Source: Leclercia adecarboxylata
GTDB taxonomy: Bacteria > Pseudomonadota > Gammaproteobacteria > Enterobacterales > Enterobacteriaceae
DNA length: 64,000 nucleotides
Reading direction: 5' to 3'
NCBI GenBank assembly: GCA_901472455.1
Contig: LR590464.1
Span: 2,790,001-2,854,000, forward strand
Shown piece by piece: positions 1 to 10,087 of this stretch; position 1 is the stretch's first letter; the number at the start of each line of letters is the position of its first letter. A program made the position numbers and the translations under genes. The notes beneath the pieces were generated by a model, which was not told the origin of the DNA, did no database searches, and saw nothing but the letters and a program-made list of their open reading frames with translations.

Positions 1-1
1 C

Positions 2-148
2 TACGATGACAGTTACGAAAGTGCCTTTTTCATCCCTTCCCTTACCACTGTGCGCCTCGATTTAGACGCCCAGGGTAAAGAAGCGGTGACCAGAGTGCTG
101 GCGGCGACTCCGGAAAGCATACCTGACAGCAGCATTTTTGCCCGCTGA
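2..148 (+). CDS. LacI-family transcriptional regulator, C-terminal fragment
   Basis: The window opens inside a reading frame that runs to TGA at 146-148, giving the last 48 residues of a protein. The text YDDSYESAFFIPSLTTVR followed by an acidic, aliphatic tail resembles the end of the periplasmic-binding-protein-like ligand domain of LacI/GalR repressors. The DNA-binding end lies outside the window, so effector and target cannot be named. The family call rests on this tail alone. Confidence 0.6.
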   Translation, partial: YDDSYESAFFIPSLTTVRLDLDAQGKEAVTRVLAATPESIPDSSIFAR

Positions 149-208
149 ATTTATTTTACGTGATTCGATTGCGACGAACTGACAGAGATAAAAAAGCCGC
201 GCGAGCGG

Positions 209-1190
209 CTACTCAGCCTTAATGACTCTCCGCGCTGGCTGAGAAAACCCCCTCCGGTACGCCGCAGGCGTGGTCGATAGCTGATTTCTGAAGTGATGAC
301 GCATCGTCGCCACGCTGCCAAACCCCACTTCCTCCGCAATGCGCTCCAGCGACAGCTGGCTGTTCTCCAGCAGGTCCTGGCTGCGACTCAGGCGGGCGTT
401 CAACAACCACTGGGCAGGGGTTTTACCGGTCGTCGCTGCAAAACGGCGCAGAAAAGTGCGTGGACTCATCCCGACAAACTTCGCCAGTGAATCGACGCTG
501 TGCGGGGCGGCAAGGTTTTCAAGCAAATAATCAAACAGCGCGCCAAGCCGATGGCCTTCGTAGGCGACGGGTACCGCCTGCTGGATAAACTGGGCCTGAC
601 CCCCATCGCGATGCGGGGACACGACCAGCCGACGCGCCACCTGGTTGGCCGCCACGCTACCATAATCCCGTCGCACCAGGTGCAGACACAGGTCGATCCC
701 CGCCGCGCTTCCGGCCGAGGTGAGCACATCTCCGTTATCGATATACAACACATCCGGCGTCACCTGAATGGCGGGATAACGCTGTTGCAGCACGTCGGTG
801 TATCGCCAGTGGGTCGTGGCCTGCCGGTTGTTGAGCAACCCTGCGGCGGCCAGCACAAAGACGCCAGAGCAGATAGAGAGGATCCGCGCCCCACGCGCGT
901 GGGCGGCAACCAACTGCTCGCATAGCGCGGCGGGGACCGGGACATCCGCGCCCCGCCAGCCGGGGACGATAATAGTCCCGGCCTCCGCCAGCAGCTCCAG
1001 CCCGCCGTCAACCACCAGCCGGATGCCGCCCGTGGCGCGCAACGCCCCCGGTTCGACCCCCCGCCACTGCAAAGCGATACCAGTTATCCCCCATTTCAGG
1101 GCGTGCAAGGCCGAAAATTTCCACGGCAATGCCGAATTCAAACGTGCATAAGCCGTCATAGGCCAGAGCCACAACCAGAGGATTGTTCAT
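209..1190 (-). CDS. ftrA: FtrA-like AraC-family regulator (GATase1-like domain plus HTH)
   Basis: The protein has an N-terminal DJ-1/PfpI (class I glutamine amidotransferase-like) domain of about 190 residues, including the ICSGVFVLAAAGLL nucleophile elbow. A C-terminal AraC HTH of about 100 residues follows (SVDSLAKFVGMSPRTFLRRF and a second helix pair). This two-domain layout is that of FtrA and related regulators. The start ATG at 1190 gives MNNPLVVALAYDG. Reading is broken once, at a run of six C near 1051-1056, after which the second frame continues the same domain; I take this as a sequence error. The gene is divergent from the rhodanese gene, a pairing seen with FtrA in other enterobacteria. 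The effector is unknown. Confidence 0.8.
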
Positions 1191-1299
1191 TACCGCACCC
1201 AGGGTATTTTTGTCAGGATCCTGATGGTATATGGCATTTCTGCCTGCTGTCAAAACAGCGCGGCAATCGTAAAGTGATGGCTCAACTCAGGAGGACATG

Positions 1300-1695
1300 A
1301 TGAGCTATGTAACTGATTACCCTGCTGCGTCAGCAGAAAACGCGGCGAAGCATTTTTTACAACGACTGAGTGTGGAAACGGATTGCGATGATGTCCATAC
1401 CGCGCTCAAAGAGGGTGATGTCGATTTTGTATTGCTGCATGTGGTGGGCACCCCGGAGGCGTTTGCTCGCCGTCATATTCCGGGAGCGCTGCATCTGCGA
1501 CATCGTGATATGACCGCGCAAAGCATGGCGGAATGGCCAGCCGATACCCTGTTTGTGGTCTATTGCGCCGGGCCGCACTGCAACGGCGCCGATCGTGCGG
1601 CGCTGAAGCTGGCACAACTGGGCCGCCCGGTGAAGATCATGATTGGGGGCCTGACCGGATGGGCCGACGAAGGTTTTGCGTTTAACGCCGCATAA
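1300..1695 (+). CDS. Rhodanese-like sulfurtransferase domain protein
   Basis: An intact single-domain protein of about 131 residues. The rhodanese fold is suggested by FVLLHVVGTPEAFARRHIPGA, the strand FVVYCAGPHCNGADRAA carrying the catalytic-loop Cys (Cys89, with Cys94 close by), and the closing MIGGLTGWADEGF. Rhodaneses move sulfane sulfur or act as single-Cys binding domains; the partner is not evident. Two ATGs are adjacent. AGGAGG at 1289-1294 lies five bases from the second (1300) and only two from the first (1297), so I prefer 1300. It is divergent from ftrA, which suggests joint control. Confidence 0.8.
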   Translation: MSYVTDYPAASAENAAKHFLQRLSVETDCDDVHTALKEGDVDFVLLHVVGTPEAFARRHIPGALHLRHRDMTAQSMAEWPADTLFVVYCAGPHCNGADRAALKLAQLGRPVKIMIGGLTGWADEGFAFNAA

Positions 1696-1718
1696 CGCCC
1701 CGGGTCGGCCCTCCACCC

Positions 1719-3155
1719 TTACCTGCCTGTTGCCGGATAGATGGTCTGTTCCGGCAACACCCGGCGATCAAAACGTCTGAAGGCATAGTACAGCGCCGCC
1801 GTGCAGAACCAGCCGATGATCCACGACACATCGTTGTCGGCAAAAATCCAGGTCAGCGAACCGTGGTAGAGCGGGTTCTCGATGAATGGCAACTGGATCA
1901 GTACGCCCACGGCATACACGCTGATACCAAACATATTCCAGTATCCGTAGCGTTGGCGGGGATCGAACAGCGCCGGAATATCTACGCTTTACGGGAAATA
2001 ATGAAGTAGTCGGTCAGGCTGATGGCACTCCAGGGTACAAAGAACGCCAGCAGGAACAGCAGGAAATGGGTGAAGTGTTTCAGGAATGCGGGTTCACTGA
2101 GCAGTGCAATCACACAGGAGATGGCTACCATCAGCACCACAAAGATCACCCGGCTTCTCTGGCTCAACGTGGTCTGGTTGCGAAAACCGGACACGATGGT
2201 CGTCAGTGACATAAAGCTGCCGTAGGCGTTCAGGGTAGTGAAGGTGATTTTGCCGAAGCAGATGGCAAAATAGATCACCATCGCCATTGCTTCACTTTTA
2301 CCCAACCCGACGATATAGCTCACCTCATGTCCCTTAAAAGCGCTCCCGGCAATCGCCGCGGTGATCACTCCCAGCGTCATCGACGCCTGGGTGCCCAGCA
2401 CCGTACCGCTAAAGACCGAGAAGAAGGTTTTCACGCCCGAGACGTTGCGCGGCAGATAGCGTGAGTAGTCCGACACATAGGGGCAAAAGGCGATCTGCCA
2501 TGAGGAGGAGAGCGACACCGCCAGCAAGAACATCGGCATCGAGAAGTGATTATTCTGCGCAATCGCCCCCAGGTCGCTGGACATCAGCAGCGCAATAAAC
2601 AGATAGAGAAACGCCAGCACCCCTACCACGCTCGCCACCTTGCCGAGCTTGTGGATCACGCGATATCCCAGCACCGCAATCACGATAATAATCGCGCTGA
2701 ACAGGATCATCCCCGCGACGTTCGACACCGAGAGCCAGTTTCGCCATCGCCTGTCCAGCCAGCACCGTGCCGCTGGCTGAGAAGCCTACGTACATCACGC
2801 ACACCAGCACCAGCGGGATCACCAGCGCCCAGGACACCAAACTGCGCGCGGCTGATGATCATCTGCGGCAGGCCCAGACGTGGCCCTGCAGGGCATGGAA
2901 CGACATCACCACCGCGCCGAGTACCTGACCCACCAGCAGGCCAATAATAGACACACCACATCGCCGCCCAGCACGACCGCCAGCGCCCCGGTCACAATGG
3001 CCGTAATCTGCAGGTTACCGCCAAACCACAGCGTTAAACTGACTGAAGGGGTGACCGTGGCGTTCATTATCCGGGATGTAATCAATGGAGCGCGTTTCCG
3101 ATAACCGCGTCCCGTTTTTCTTAGACTGCTCTTCTGAAGACGAAAAAGACGACAT
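1719..3155 (-). CDS. NCS1-family nucleobase:cation symporter (cytosine permease-like)
   Basis: The N-terminus carries RSIDYIPDNERHG, typical just before the first helix of NCS1 permeases. A long string of hydrophobic helices follows, and the family motif CPYVSDYSRYLP sits in the middle helices. The length of about 478 residues fits the purine/cytosine/hydroxymethylpyrimidine branch. It should import a nucleobase-like substrate with a cation across the inner membrane; the exact substrate cannot be read. The start ATG at 3155 follows a purine-rich GAGAG stretch. At least four frame changes are needed, the last near 1983, and each resumes the family sequence, so I treat them as errors. Confidence 0.78.
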
Positions 3156-3371
3156 AGTTTTCTCTCTGAATGGATGATTAATGACCGCCAGACAGTCAGC
3201 ATGACGTCAGGGCAATGCCACATGACAGATCATGTATATACAACCATTGACATCTGCCCACACGAATCTGATGATGGATTTGTGAACTGAACTGTGAATA
3301 ATTTGTAATTGTTTTGGAAATTATCTGTAGCGAAGATAGATCATTAACCCCAATATCAGGGTGAAAAGGAT

Positions 3372-3942
3372 ATGATTACGCCCTTCACGTTCGCTTCCTT
3401 GCCGGTCACTCCGTGGAAAAACGGGGCGGTGAAACCCGGGAGATCGTCAGCATTCCTCTGCGGATACCCCCTTTCTGTGGCGGGCCAGCATTGCCACGCT
3501 TGCCCAGGAGGGTCCTTTCTCCCTCTTTCCTGGCGTCGATCGGGTAATCATGTTGCTCGGCGATGCCGGGCTGTGGCTGCGCGGTGACGATCTGCTTCAC
3601 CGCCTTGAGCCAGGCGTTCCCTGGGCATTTCCGGGAGAGTGGCGTCTTGCCACCGAGGGCGTCAGCGGACCAGGCATGGACTTTAACGTTATGACCCAGC
3701 GCAGCCGGGCTTCCGCGGAGGTGACAATTGCCACTACCGCTCAGCAACCCGGCGCAGAAGGCATCGCCTTTGTGCTGAAGGGGGACTGGCAACTCGCCGG
3801 AAATCACTACTCTCCGGCCAGCGGGATCTGGTGGCAGGGAGAGACGCCGGGGGCGTTTATGCCACACTCAGAGGAGGCCTCGCTGCTGCTGGCCGACATT
3901 CGCCGCCATAATGAGATACCCGACAGGAGTAAAAATGAATAA
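3372..3942 (+). CDS. ves: Ves/HutD-family cupin protein
   Basis: The start reads MITPFTFASLPVTPWKNG and continues, after one base is restored in a G run near 3423, into GGETREI and WRASIATLAQEGPFSLFPGVDR. This matches E. coli Ves and HutD along the whole length of about 190 residues, including the FNVMTQRS and FVLKGDWQL strands. A second frame change lies near 3470. The family is a bicupin of uncertain function; HutD members occur in histidine-use loci. The stop (TAA, 3940-3942) overlaps the start of the next gene by eight bases, so the two are probably translated together. Confidence 0.75.
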
Positions 3943-6211
3943 CAACAGACGAAACGTTCCCGGGATCCGCCATTACGCCGGTCCGGCGGGCGGCTGGGGA
4001 GCCTTAAAGGCGACGGCAATCGCCGTGCGCACGCAGATGGATGCCTTTTACGCCCCCGCCACGTTGTTTGCGCACCAACCAGCCCGACGGCTTTGACTGC
4101 CCGGGCTGCGCCTGGCCGGATAAAGAACACAAATCCACTTCCAGTTTTGCGAGAACGGGGCCAAAGCGGTGACGTGGGAAGCGACACGAAGCGCGTCACG
4201 CCAGACTTTTTCGCGGCGCACACCGTCAGTGACCTGTGGGGCGAAAAGCGATTTTGAGCTGGAAGGCTATGGCCGTCTGACCCATCCCATGAAGTACGAT
4301 CCCCAAAGCGACACCTTTCGCCCGGTAGAGTGGGACGACGCCTTTGCCCCGTATAGGGGAAGTGCTGCGCGAATCTTTCGCCGGATCAGGTGGAGTTTTT
4401 ACACCTCCGGGCGCGCCTCGAACGAAGCGGCGTTCCTGTATCAGCTGTTCGCCCGCGAACTGGGCACCAATAATTTCCCCGACTGCTCCAACATGTGCCA
4501 TCAGGCCACCAGCGTCGGCCTGCCCCGCTCTATCGGTATAGGAAAAGGCACCGTCTCGCTGGAGGATTTTGACCACACGAACTGGTGATCTCCATCGGGC
4601 ATAATCCGGGCACCAACCACCCGCGGATGATGGGCACGCTGCACGAACTTGCCCGCCGGGGGGTACCGATTATCGTCTTCAATCCGCTGCGCGAAACGGC
4701 GCTGGAGCGTTTTGCCGATCCGCAAAGCGTCAAAGAGATGGCGACCTACAGCGCGACCGACATCGCCTCAACCTATTACCAGGTCAAAGCCGGAGGGGAC
4801 GCCGCCGCGTTTAAAAGGAATTGCAAAACATCTTCTGGTCCTGGACGCGCTGGATCATGATTTTATCGCCACCCAGACTGAGGGGTTTACCACGTTTGCC
4901 GCCGATATCGCCGCCACCCCCTGGGAGGCCATAGAACGCGAGTCCGGCCTGAGCCGCGCCGACCTGGAGAACGTGGCGCAGATCTACGCCGCTTCCAGCG
5001 CCACCATCATTACCTACGGCATGGGGATCACCCAGCACAACAAAGGTACCGCCAACGTGCGCCTGATTGCCGACCTGCTGTTGCTGCGTGGCAATATCGG
5101 TAAGCCCGGCGCGGGTATCTGCCCGTTGCGCGGCCACTCCAACGTGCAGGGCAACCGCACGGTGGGGATCACTGAAAAACCCTCAGCCGCCTTCCTTGAC
5201 CGGCTGGGCGCGGTGTTTGGCTTTACCCCGCCAGCTGCGCACGGTCACGACGCGGTGCAGGCCGCGCAGGCGATGATCGACGGCCAGGCAAAAGCGCTGC
5301 TCTGCCTGGGGGGCAATTTTGCCGTGGCGATGCCGGATCACGACAAGGCTTTCCCGGCGCTGAAAACGCTGGATCTCAGCGTGCATGTGGCGACCAAACT
5401 GAACCGCACCCACCTGCTGGTGGGCAAAGAGACGTATCTGCTGCCCTGCCTGGGGCGCACCGAACTGGATATGCAGCGCAGCGGCCAACAGTCGATCACC
5501 GTAGAAGATTCCATGTCGATGGTGCATGCCTCCAGCGGGAAGCTGAAACCGGCTTCCCCTTTCCTGCGCTCGGAACCGGCCATTGTCGCCGGGATCGCCC
5601 ACGCCACCCTGACGAACAGTAAAACCGACTGGCTGGAGCTGGTCGCCGATTACGACCGCATCCGCGACCGAATTGAACAGACCCTTCCCGGCTTTGAGAA
5701 CTTTAACGCCCGCATCCGGGTGCCCGGCGGATTCCGTATGCCACTGCCCCCTACCGAGCGCGTCTGGCCGACGGCAACCGGCAAAGCGATGTTCTCCCTG
5801 TTTGACGGCGTAACTGAAAACATCGAGGGGGAAGGTGAGAACGTGCTGCGTCTGGTGACCCTGCGCAGCCACGACCAGTACAACACCACTATCTACGCCC
5901 TCGACGATCGCTATCGCGGGGTTTTCGGTCGTCGCGACGTGCTGTTTATGAACGAAGAGGATATGCAGCAGCAGGGGCTGGAGCATGGCGACCGGGTGGA
6001 TATCACCACCGCCCTCCCCGACAGTCAGCAGCGCCTCGACGACATCACCGTTGTGGCGTACAACATTGCGCCCGGTACGGTGGCCGCCTATTACCCTGAG
6101 GCTAACGTGCTGGTTCCGCTGAACTATCTGGATAAAGAGAGCGGTACCCCGTCGTATAAATCGGTGCCGGTGCAGATCACTCTGCGTTCAAAGGAGATTC
6201 GCCCTTTATAA
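3935..6211 (+). CDS. FdhF/YdeP-family molybdopterin oxidoreductase
   Basis: A homologue of E. coli YdeP of about 758 residues. Recognisable blocks are AGPAGGWGALKATA at the N-terminus, CPGCAWPDKEH, FYTSGRASNEAAFLYQLFAR, NFPDCSNMCHQ, SIGHNPGTNHPRM, YGMGITQHNKGTANVRLI and ICPLRGHSNVQGNRTVGITEKPSA, followed by the C-terminal beta-barrel (LRSHDQYNTTIYALDDRYRG). These are the bis-MGD binding and cap regions of formate-dehydrogenase-H-like enzymes. The substrate of the YdeP group is not firmly known; in E. coli it is linked to acid resistance. About five frame changes occur between 4060 and 4815; from 4812 to the stop the frame is open. No fdhD or electron-carrier partner lies beside it. Confidence 0.82.
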
Positions 6212-6257
6212 AACGTCACGATCGTCGCCCGGAGCAAAGATGTCTTCACGTAGACAT

Positions 6258-6293
6258 ATTGGTATATTTAGTTCATGCTAAGACTATATCAAT
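6258..6293. promoter_or_regulatory. Imperfect dyad upstream of the toxin-antitoxin pair (candidate operator)
   Basis: The outer arms ATTGGTATA (6258-6266) and TATATCAAT (6285-6293) pair with one mismatch. An inner pair, TTTAG and CTAAG, flanks the centre. The block lies 24 bases ahead of the antitoxin start, where autoregulatory operators of toxin-antitoxin operons usually sit. That the antitoxin binds here is inference. Confidence 0.5.
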
Positions 6294-6317
6294 CACTCTG
6301 CGCTGAGGGAGCATCCC

Positions 6318-6726
6318 ATGACGAAGCACCTGAACCTGGACTCTGAAGCCCGCGGCGATCGCGATCTGATCGCCATCAGAGCCGCAATGAATATTCTGGA
6401 AAAATGGGGCTGCTCGACAGAGCAGCAGCAGAACATTCTGCAGCTCTCCAGAGCGGCGCTCTACAAATACCGACAGAAAGAGACGAAGACAGCCTCGCTG
6501 ACTCACGACCAGTTGACCCGAATCAGCTACCTGCTGAATATGCATTCGGCACTGCGCATTGTGTTCAGTAACCCGGGAGAACGTCTACGGATTCATGACC
6601 ATGGAAAACCACAATGCTTACTTCAATGGGGCAACGCCATTATCCCTGATTGAGGGCGGTGAGTTCGGCAACCTGCACGAAGTGGCGAAACGGGTGGACG
6701 TGCTGCGCGGAGGCCTCGCCGGATGA
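6318..6726 (+). CDS. Xre/MbcA/ParS-type antitoxin of a RES toxin system
   Basis: A protein of about 135 residues with an Xre-like helical region (IRAAMNILEKWGCSTEQQQNILQLSRAALYKY, in part) and a C-terminal toxin-binding segment. The latter becomes visible after one frame change near 6580: VYGFMTMENHNAYFNGATPL and LIEGGEFGNLHEVAKRVDVL. This is the COG5642/DUF2384 architecture of antitoxins paired with RES toxins. Its stop TGA (6724-6726) overlaps the toxin ATG (6723) in an ATGA, a sign of coupled translation. It probably neutralises the toxin and represses the operon through the dyad just upstream. Confidence 0.85.
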
Positions 6727-7418
6727 TCCATCCCGAGATCCCCCGTACCGCGGTGGTTCCCCTCAAGGGCTACCGGCTGCTGCATACCAGTATCCTGCCA
6801 TCTATGTCTTCGAAGACGTCGCCACGCCCGAGGCATTCGATGTGTTGTATGAGATCCAGAAGCTCACCAATCCGCGCCTGACCCAGGAGGTGGGCAATCT
6901 CGCTCTGCTCCCGCGTAAAGAGTGGGTGCTGGGGATCCGCGGGGCGCACTATGCAATGGCCGCCTTTACCCACGTTAACCCGGACGGTAGCCGCTTTTCG
7001 AACGGCGATTATGGCGTTTACTACCTCGGAGACAGCAAAGAGACGGCGCTGGCCGAAATTGTCTACCACTGCCATCTTTACTGGCATAACGTGCCGGATC
7101 TGAAGTTCGAACGCTTCGAATACCGCTGCCTGGAGACCGAACTGGAGGGCTGTGCGTTTGCCGATATTACCGGCCTGCCGGATTCACACCCCTGGTATCA
7201 TCCCACCGACTACCACGAGCCACAGCAGTTTGGCGCTCGGCTGCGCGTCGCGGGGGGAGACCGGGGTGACCTATCGCTCGGTTCGTAAACCTGGCGGCAT
7301 CTGCTGGGCGCTACTCACGCCAAAACCTATTACCAGCATCATTCAGACCTCTCTGCACCAGATTATCTGGGACAAAGGGATTGTCAGCATCGGACTGGTC
7401 ACGCCAGTCAGCAAATAA
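6723..7418 (+). CDS. RES-domain toxin (NAD+ phosphorylase/hydrolase family)
   Basis: About 230 residues. The three hallmark positions of the family are present: Arg in GYRLLHT near the start, Glu in GVYYLGDSKETALAE in the middle, and Ser in GVTYRSVRKPGG near the end. RES toxins such as MbcT and the Pseudomonas Xre-RES toxins deplete cellular NAD+. Frame changes near 6795 and 7250 interrupt reading, while the flanking protein stays family-like, so I do not call it decayed. The ATGA overlap with the antitoxin supports a two-gene operon. Confidence 0.85.
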
Positions 7419-7425
7419 AAGTGCT

Positions 7426-7827
7426 TCAGGCGGACTCAGCGTCCAGGACAGATGTCCCATAAGAGTTATCAATGGTGCACAGCCAACGGTCGTTTTCCAG
7501 GCGGAAAACATAGGTTGCACGGCGGGTGATTTCTGTCGTGCCGCCCTGTTCATCCGGGAAAAAAAGATGGGTTTCCATGATCACCAGCGCATCTCCCCGC
7601 CTTCAATGACCTGGATATCGCCCTGTTTTCACGATAAGCTGATCCTGAAAATAATCAGCGATAGAAACAAAGGCGTTGCGGATATTATTCTTACCTTTCA
7701 CGATCATGCCGGGCTTTACGACCAGCGCGGCGTCTTCAGCGTAATACTCCATCAGCGAGTCAAAATCTTTAGCTGAGATCGCCCTGTCACACGACTTGAT
7801 GATCTGGCAAAGCGGATGTTCGTTCAT
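7426..7827 (-). CDS. NTF2-fold/SnoaL-like (SgcJ/YybH-type) protein
   Basis: A small protein of about 133 residues beginning MNEHPLCQIIKSCDRAISAKD and containing SLMEYYAEDAALVV. The later strands, METHLFFPDEQGGTTEITRR and VFRLENDRWLCTIDNSYG, are reached after two frame changes near 7600-7617. This is the cone-shaped NTF2/SnoaL fold used both by small enzymes and by ligand-binding proteins, and no function can be assigned. I chose 7827 over the ATG at 7833 because AGGAG then lies eight bases upstream rather than two. Confidence 0.65.
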
Positions 7828-7950
7828 GTGCATTTCTCCTGGTTAATGACGGCCTGTATTCACTGTACCATCAGCCAGCCCAATATGTAGGCCAAAGACG
7901 CGCGACGCTCCGTAGGCCCTCCGATAAGACGCCGCGCAGACCTTAACGCT

Positions 7951-8281
7951 TTATAGACTATTGCGCCAGGAAATACCCCGCCGCGCAGAAGCCACCACAC
8001 CCGCAATCACCGTAGCGAATAACCCGCGGGTAAGAATGCCCACCAGCGTGGCAAAGGCCGCAGCCAGCAGCGAGATGCTAACCCCGGAATCCGTCATCGC
8101 GGGCTTGCTCAGCAGTTTCGGCAGCGACCAGCGCGGCCATGATGGCGGTGGGAATAAAGCTCAGCCATTGCAGCATCACCTCCGGCAGACGAAAGCGCGA
8201 TAACAGTAACACCGGTACGGTACGCATCAGCGCAGTGACCAACGCAGAGGCAAGAATAGTCAAAAGAATATGGCGTTCCAT
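7951..8281 (-). CDS. azlD: AzlD-family branched-chain amino acid exporter subunit
   Basis: A small hydrophobic protein of about 110 residues starting MERHILLTILASALVTALMR, with PVLLLSRFRLPEVMLQWLSFIPTAI (in part) and further helices, as in AzlD/YgaH. It works with AzlC in the inner membrane to export valine-like amino acids and some analogues. One frame change near 8095 is needed to reach the stop at 7951. The start lies two bases beyond the azlC stop, so the two are co-translated or nearly so. Confidence 0.8.
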
Positions 8282-8282
8282 C

Positions 8283-9015
8283 TTATTTTCCTTTCCTTGT
8301 GCGTAACAGCAGCGTTGCCAGCGTGGCAGCAAGGGACGCGGCACAATCACCACCAGGCTGAGGGAACCACTCCCGGCAGTTAACAGCGTAATGACCACCG
8401 CAACAGCGATATTGATGCTTTCCAGTACCTTCCTGCGGCTGGCGAACCACATCATCAGGATCAGGCCAATAACATCGACACCAGGCTGAAGCCCAGCCCC
8501 TCCATCAGCGATGCCGGCAGTGTGGTGGCCAGCCAGGCTCCGGTGACACAGGCGATGATCCAGTTCAGCCAGGCGGTAATGTTCAGACCCAACATCCAGC
8601 TATAGCTGATTTTGCCTGCGGACTGGCGCGCTGCACCGCCACGCCAAAGGTTTCATCCGTCAGCAGCAACCCACTCACCACTTTTTGCAGGGCCGTGTAG
8701 TCGCGAAAAAAGACGCTCATCGATGAACTCATCAGCAGATAACGCAGGTTCACCAGCAGCACGCTCAGCACCACGGACGCCATTTCGGCCCCGCCGCCCA
8801 CAGGGAGTAAAAACAGAAACTGCGCCGAGCCTGCATAGAGCGCGCTCGCCAGCAGGGCAATTTGTCCGGTCGTAAAGCCGGATAGCGTGCCAATCGCCCC
8901 GGCGGGCAAAGCCTATGCTCCAGTAACCGGCAATGGTCGGAATACAGGCGGCAATACCGGCCCGAAACTCCCCCGTGGCAGACGCGGGATGCCCGGTATT
9001 TAACTTCGTTAACAT
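8283..9015 (-). CDS. azlC: AzlC-family branched-chain amino acid exporter subunit
   Basis: A membrane protein of about 243 residues starting MLTKLNTGHPASATGEFRAG. Family landmarks are GYWSIGFA near the N-terminus, YAGSAQFLFLLPVGGGA, LLVNLRYLLMSSSMSVFFR and LLTDETFGVA, which match AzlC/YgaZ. Frame changes near 8905, 8590 and 8470 are needed. It forms the two-subunit exporter with AzlD. The neighbouring divergent AraC gene is the likely regulator. Confidence 0.82.
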
Positions 9016-9129
9016 TATCTCTTTCCCTTATATTACTTAGTTCAATAACTATCTTAAGAATCATCAACAATCGCTATAGTAAAATCCTGCTCAGCAGTGA
9101 AATTTACTCAGGTTGTGGGAGGCGCGAAC

Positions 9130-9965
9130 GTGGGGCAACAAAAACGCGATGAGATCAGCCTGTGGCGCGACAGTCAGCTGCACGGCGGTATGGAGATCCT
9201 GCAAGCCACCTGCTATGAGCACAGCTACCCACCCCATTTTCATGATGAGTTTGTGATCGCTGCCTTTGCCCGTGGGGCGCAGCGCACCCGGGTATGCCGA
9301 CAAAACGGCATTGCCGCGGCGGGTTCGGTGATGATTATCGCCCCGGGCGAGGTGCATACCGGCGAGGCAGTGCAGCGTGACGAAGGCTGGGATTACTGCG
9401 CGTTCTATCCGGGTGAAAAGCTGATTAACGAGGTGGCGCAAACGGTGCTCAGCGGCAAGGGCGACGTGAATTTTGGCCTGCAAGGGATCCGCCACGATCC
9501 GCTGATGGCCCGCCGCATGCTCCACGCCGCCAGCGTGATGAAACAGAGTCATGACCCGCTGGAAAAAGAGTGCGTGATGTATCAGATCCTCAATGTGCTG
9601 GTGGGGCATTACGGGGAGCGCACCGTCAAAGGGTCGCGCCAGAGCGTATTGCGGGCTGATATTCGCAAAGCGATCGCGTTTTTGCACTCAGCCTACGCGC
9701 AGCCCTGACGGTTAAGGAGATTGCCCAAGTCGCGGGGCTAAGTGAATTCTATTTTATGCGCACCTTCCAGAAAATGACCGGTCTGTCGGTGCATCAGTAC
9801 CTGACGCAAATCCGTCTGATGCGCGCCAAAGGGCTGCTGGCAAGAGGGATGGGTGCCGCGCAGGTCGCCAGCGATATCGGCTTCTTCGACCAGAGCCATT
9901 TGATCAAACAGTTTCGCGCCCATTTTGGGACGACGCCGGGGATGTTTGCCGCGGCGTCGATGTGA
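9130..9965 (+). CDS. AraC-family regulator with cupin sensor domain
   Basis: About 278 residues. The N-terminal half is an AraC-binding cupin (PPHFHDEFVIAAFARG, APGEVHTGEAV). The C-terminal half is a double HTH (TVKEIAQVAGLSEFYFMRTF, then VASDIGFFDQSHLIKQFRAH). One frame change near 9700 separates them. I chose the GTG at 9130 because GGGAGG (9117-9122) lies seven bases ahead; the upstream GTG at 9097 has no such site. It is divergent from azlCD and probably controls it, as AraC-type genes beside azlCD often do. Confidence 0.8.
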
Positions 9966-10044
9966 GGACACAGCGGGCGCTCCCGGTAAGACGCTTTCAC
10001 GCACTCAGTTTCTGCGCGCGCAATGTCCGTCCCAAAATAACAAA

Positions 10045-10069
10045 ACCGGGGCCGCTTTGCGGCCCCGGT
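10045..10069 (-). terminator. Strong intrinsic terminator ending the cat/iac operon
   Basis: Arms ACCGGGGCCGC (10045-10055) and GCGGCCCCGGT (10059-10069) form an 11-bp GC-rich stem with a three-base loop. On the minus strand a T-rich tract follows. It lies 19 bases past the catA stop and should end the long minus-strand transcript; it may also serve the convergent AraC gene. Confidence 0.85.
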
Positions 10070-10087
10070 CCTTTCAATCCTCAGCAG

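Noticed and set aside
3935..6211. YdeP-like gene as a pseudogene because of about five frame breaks
   Set aside because: Core genes in the window show the same kind of break, so decay cannot be told apart from sequence error.
7880..7945. REP-like GC-rich stretch after the NTF2-fold gene
   Set aside because: GTAGGCC occurs twice but I could not find proper inverted arms.
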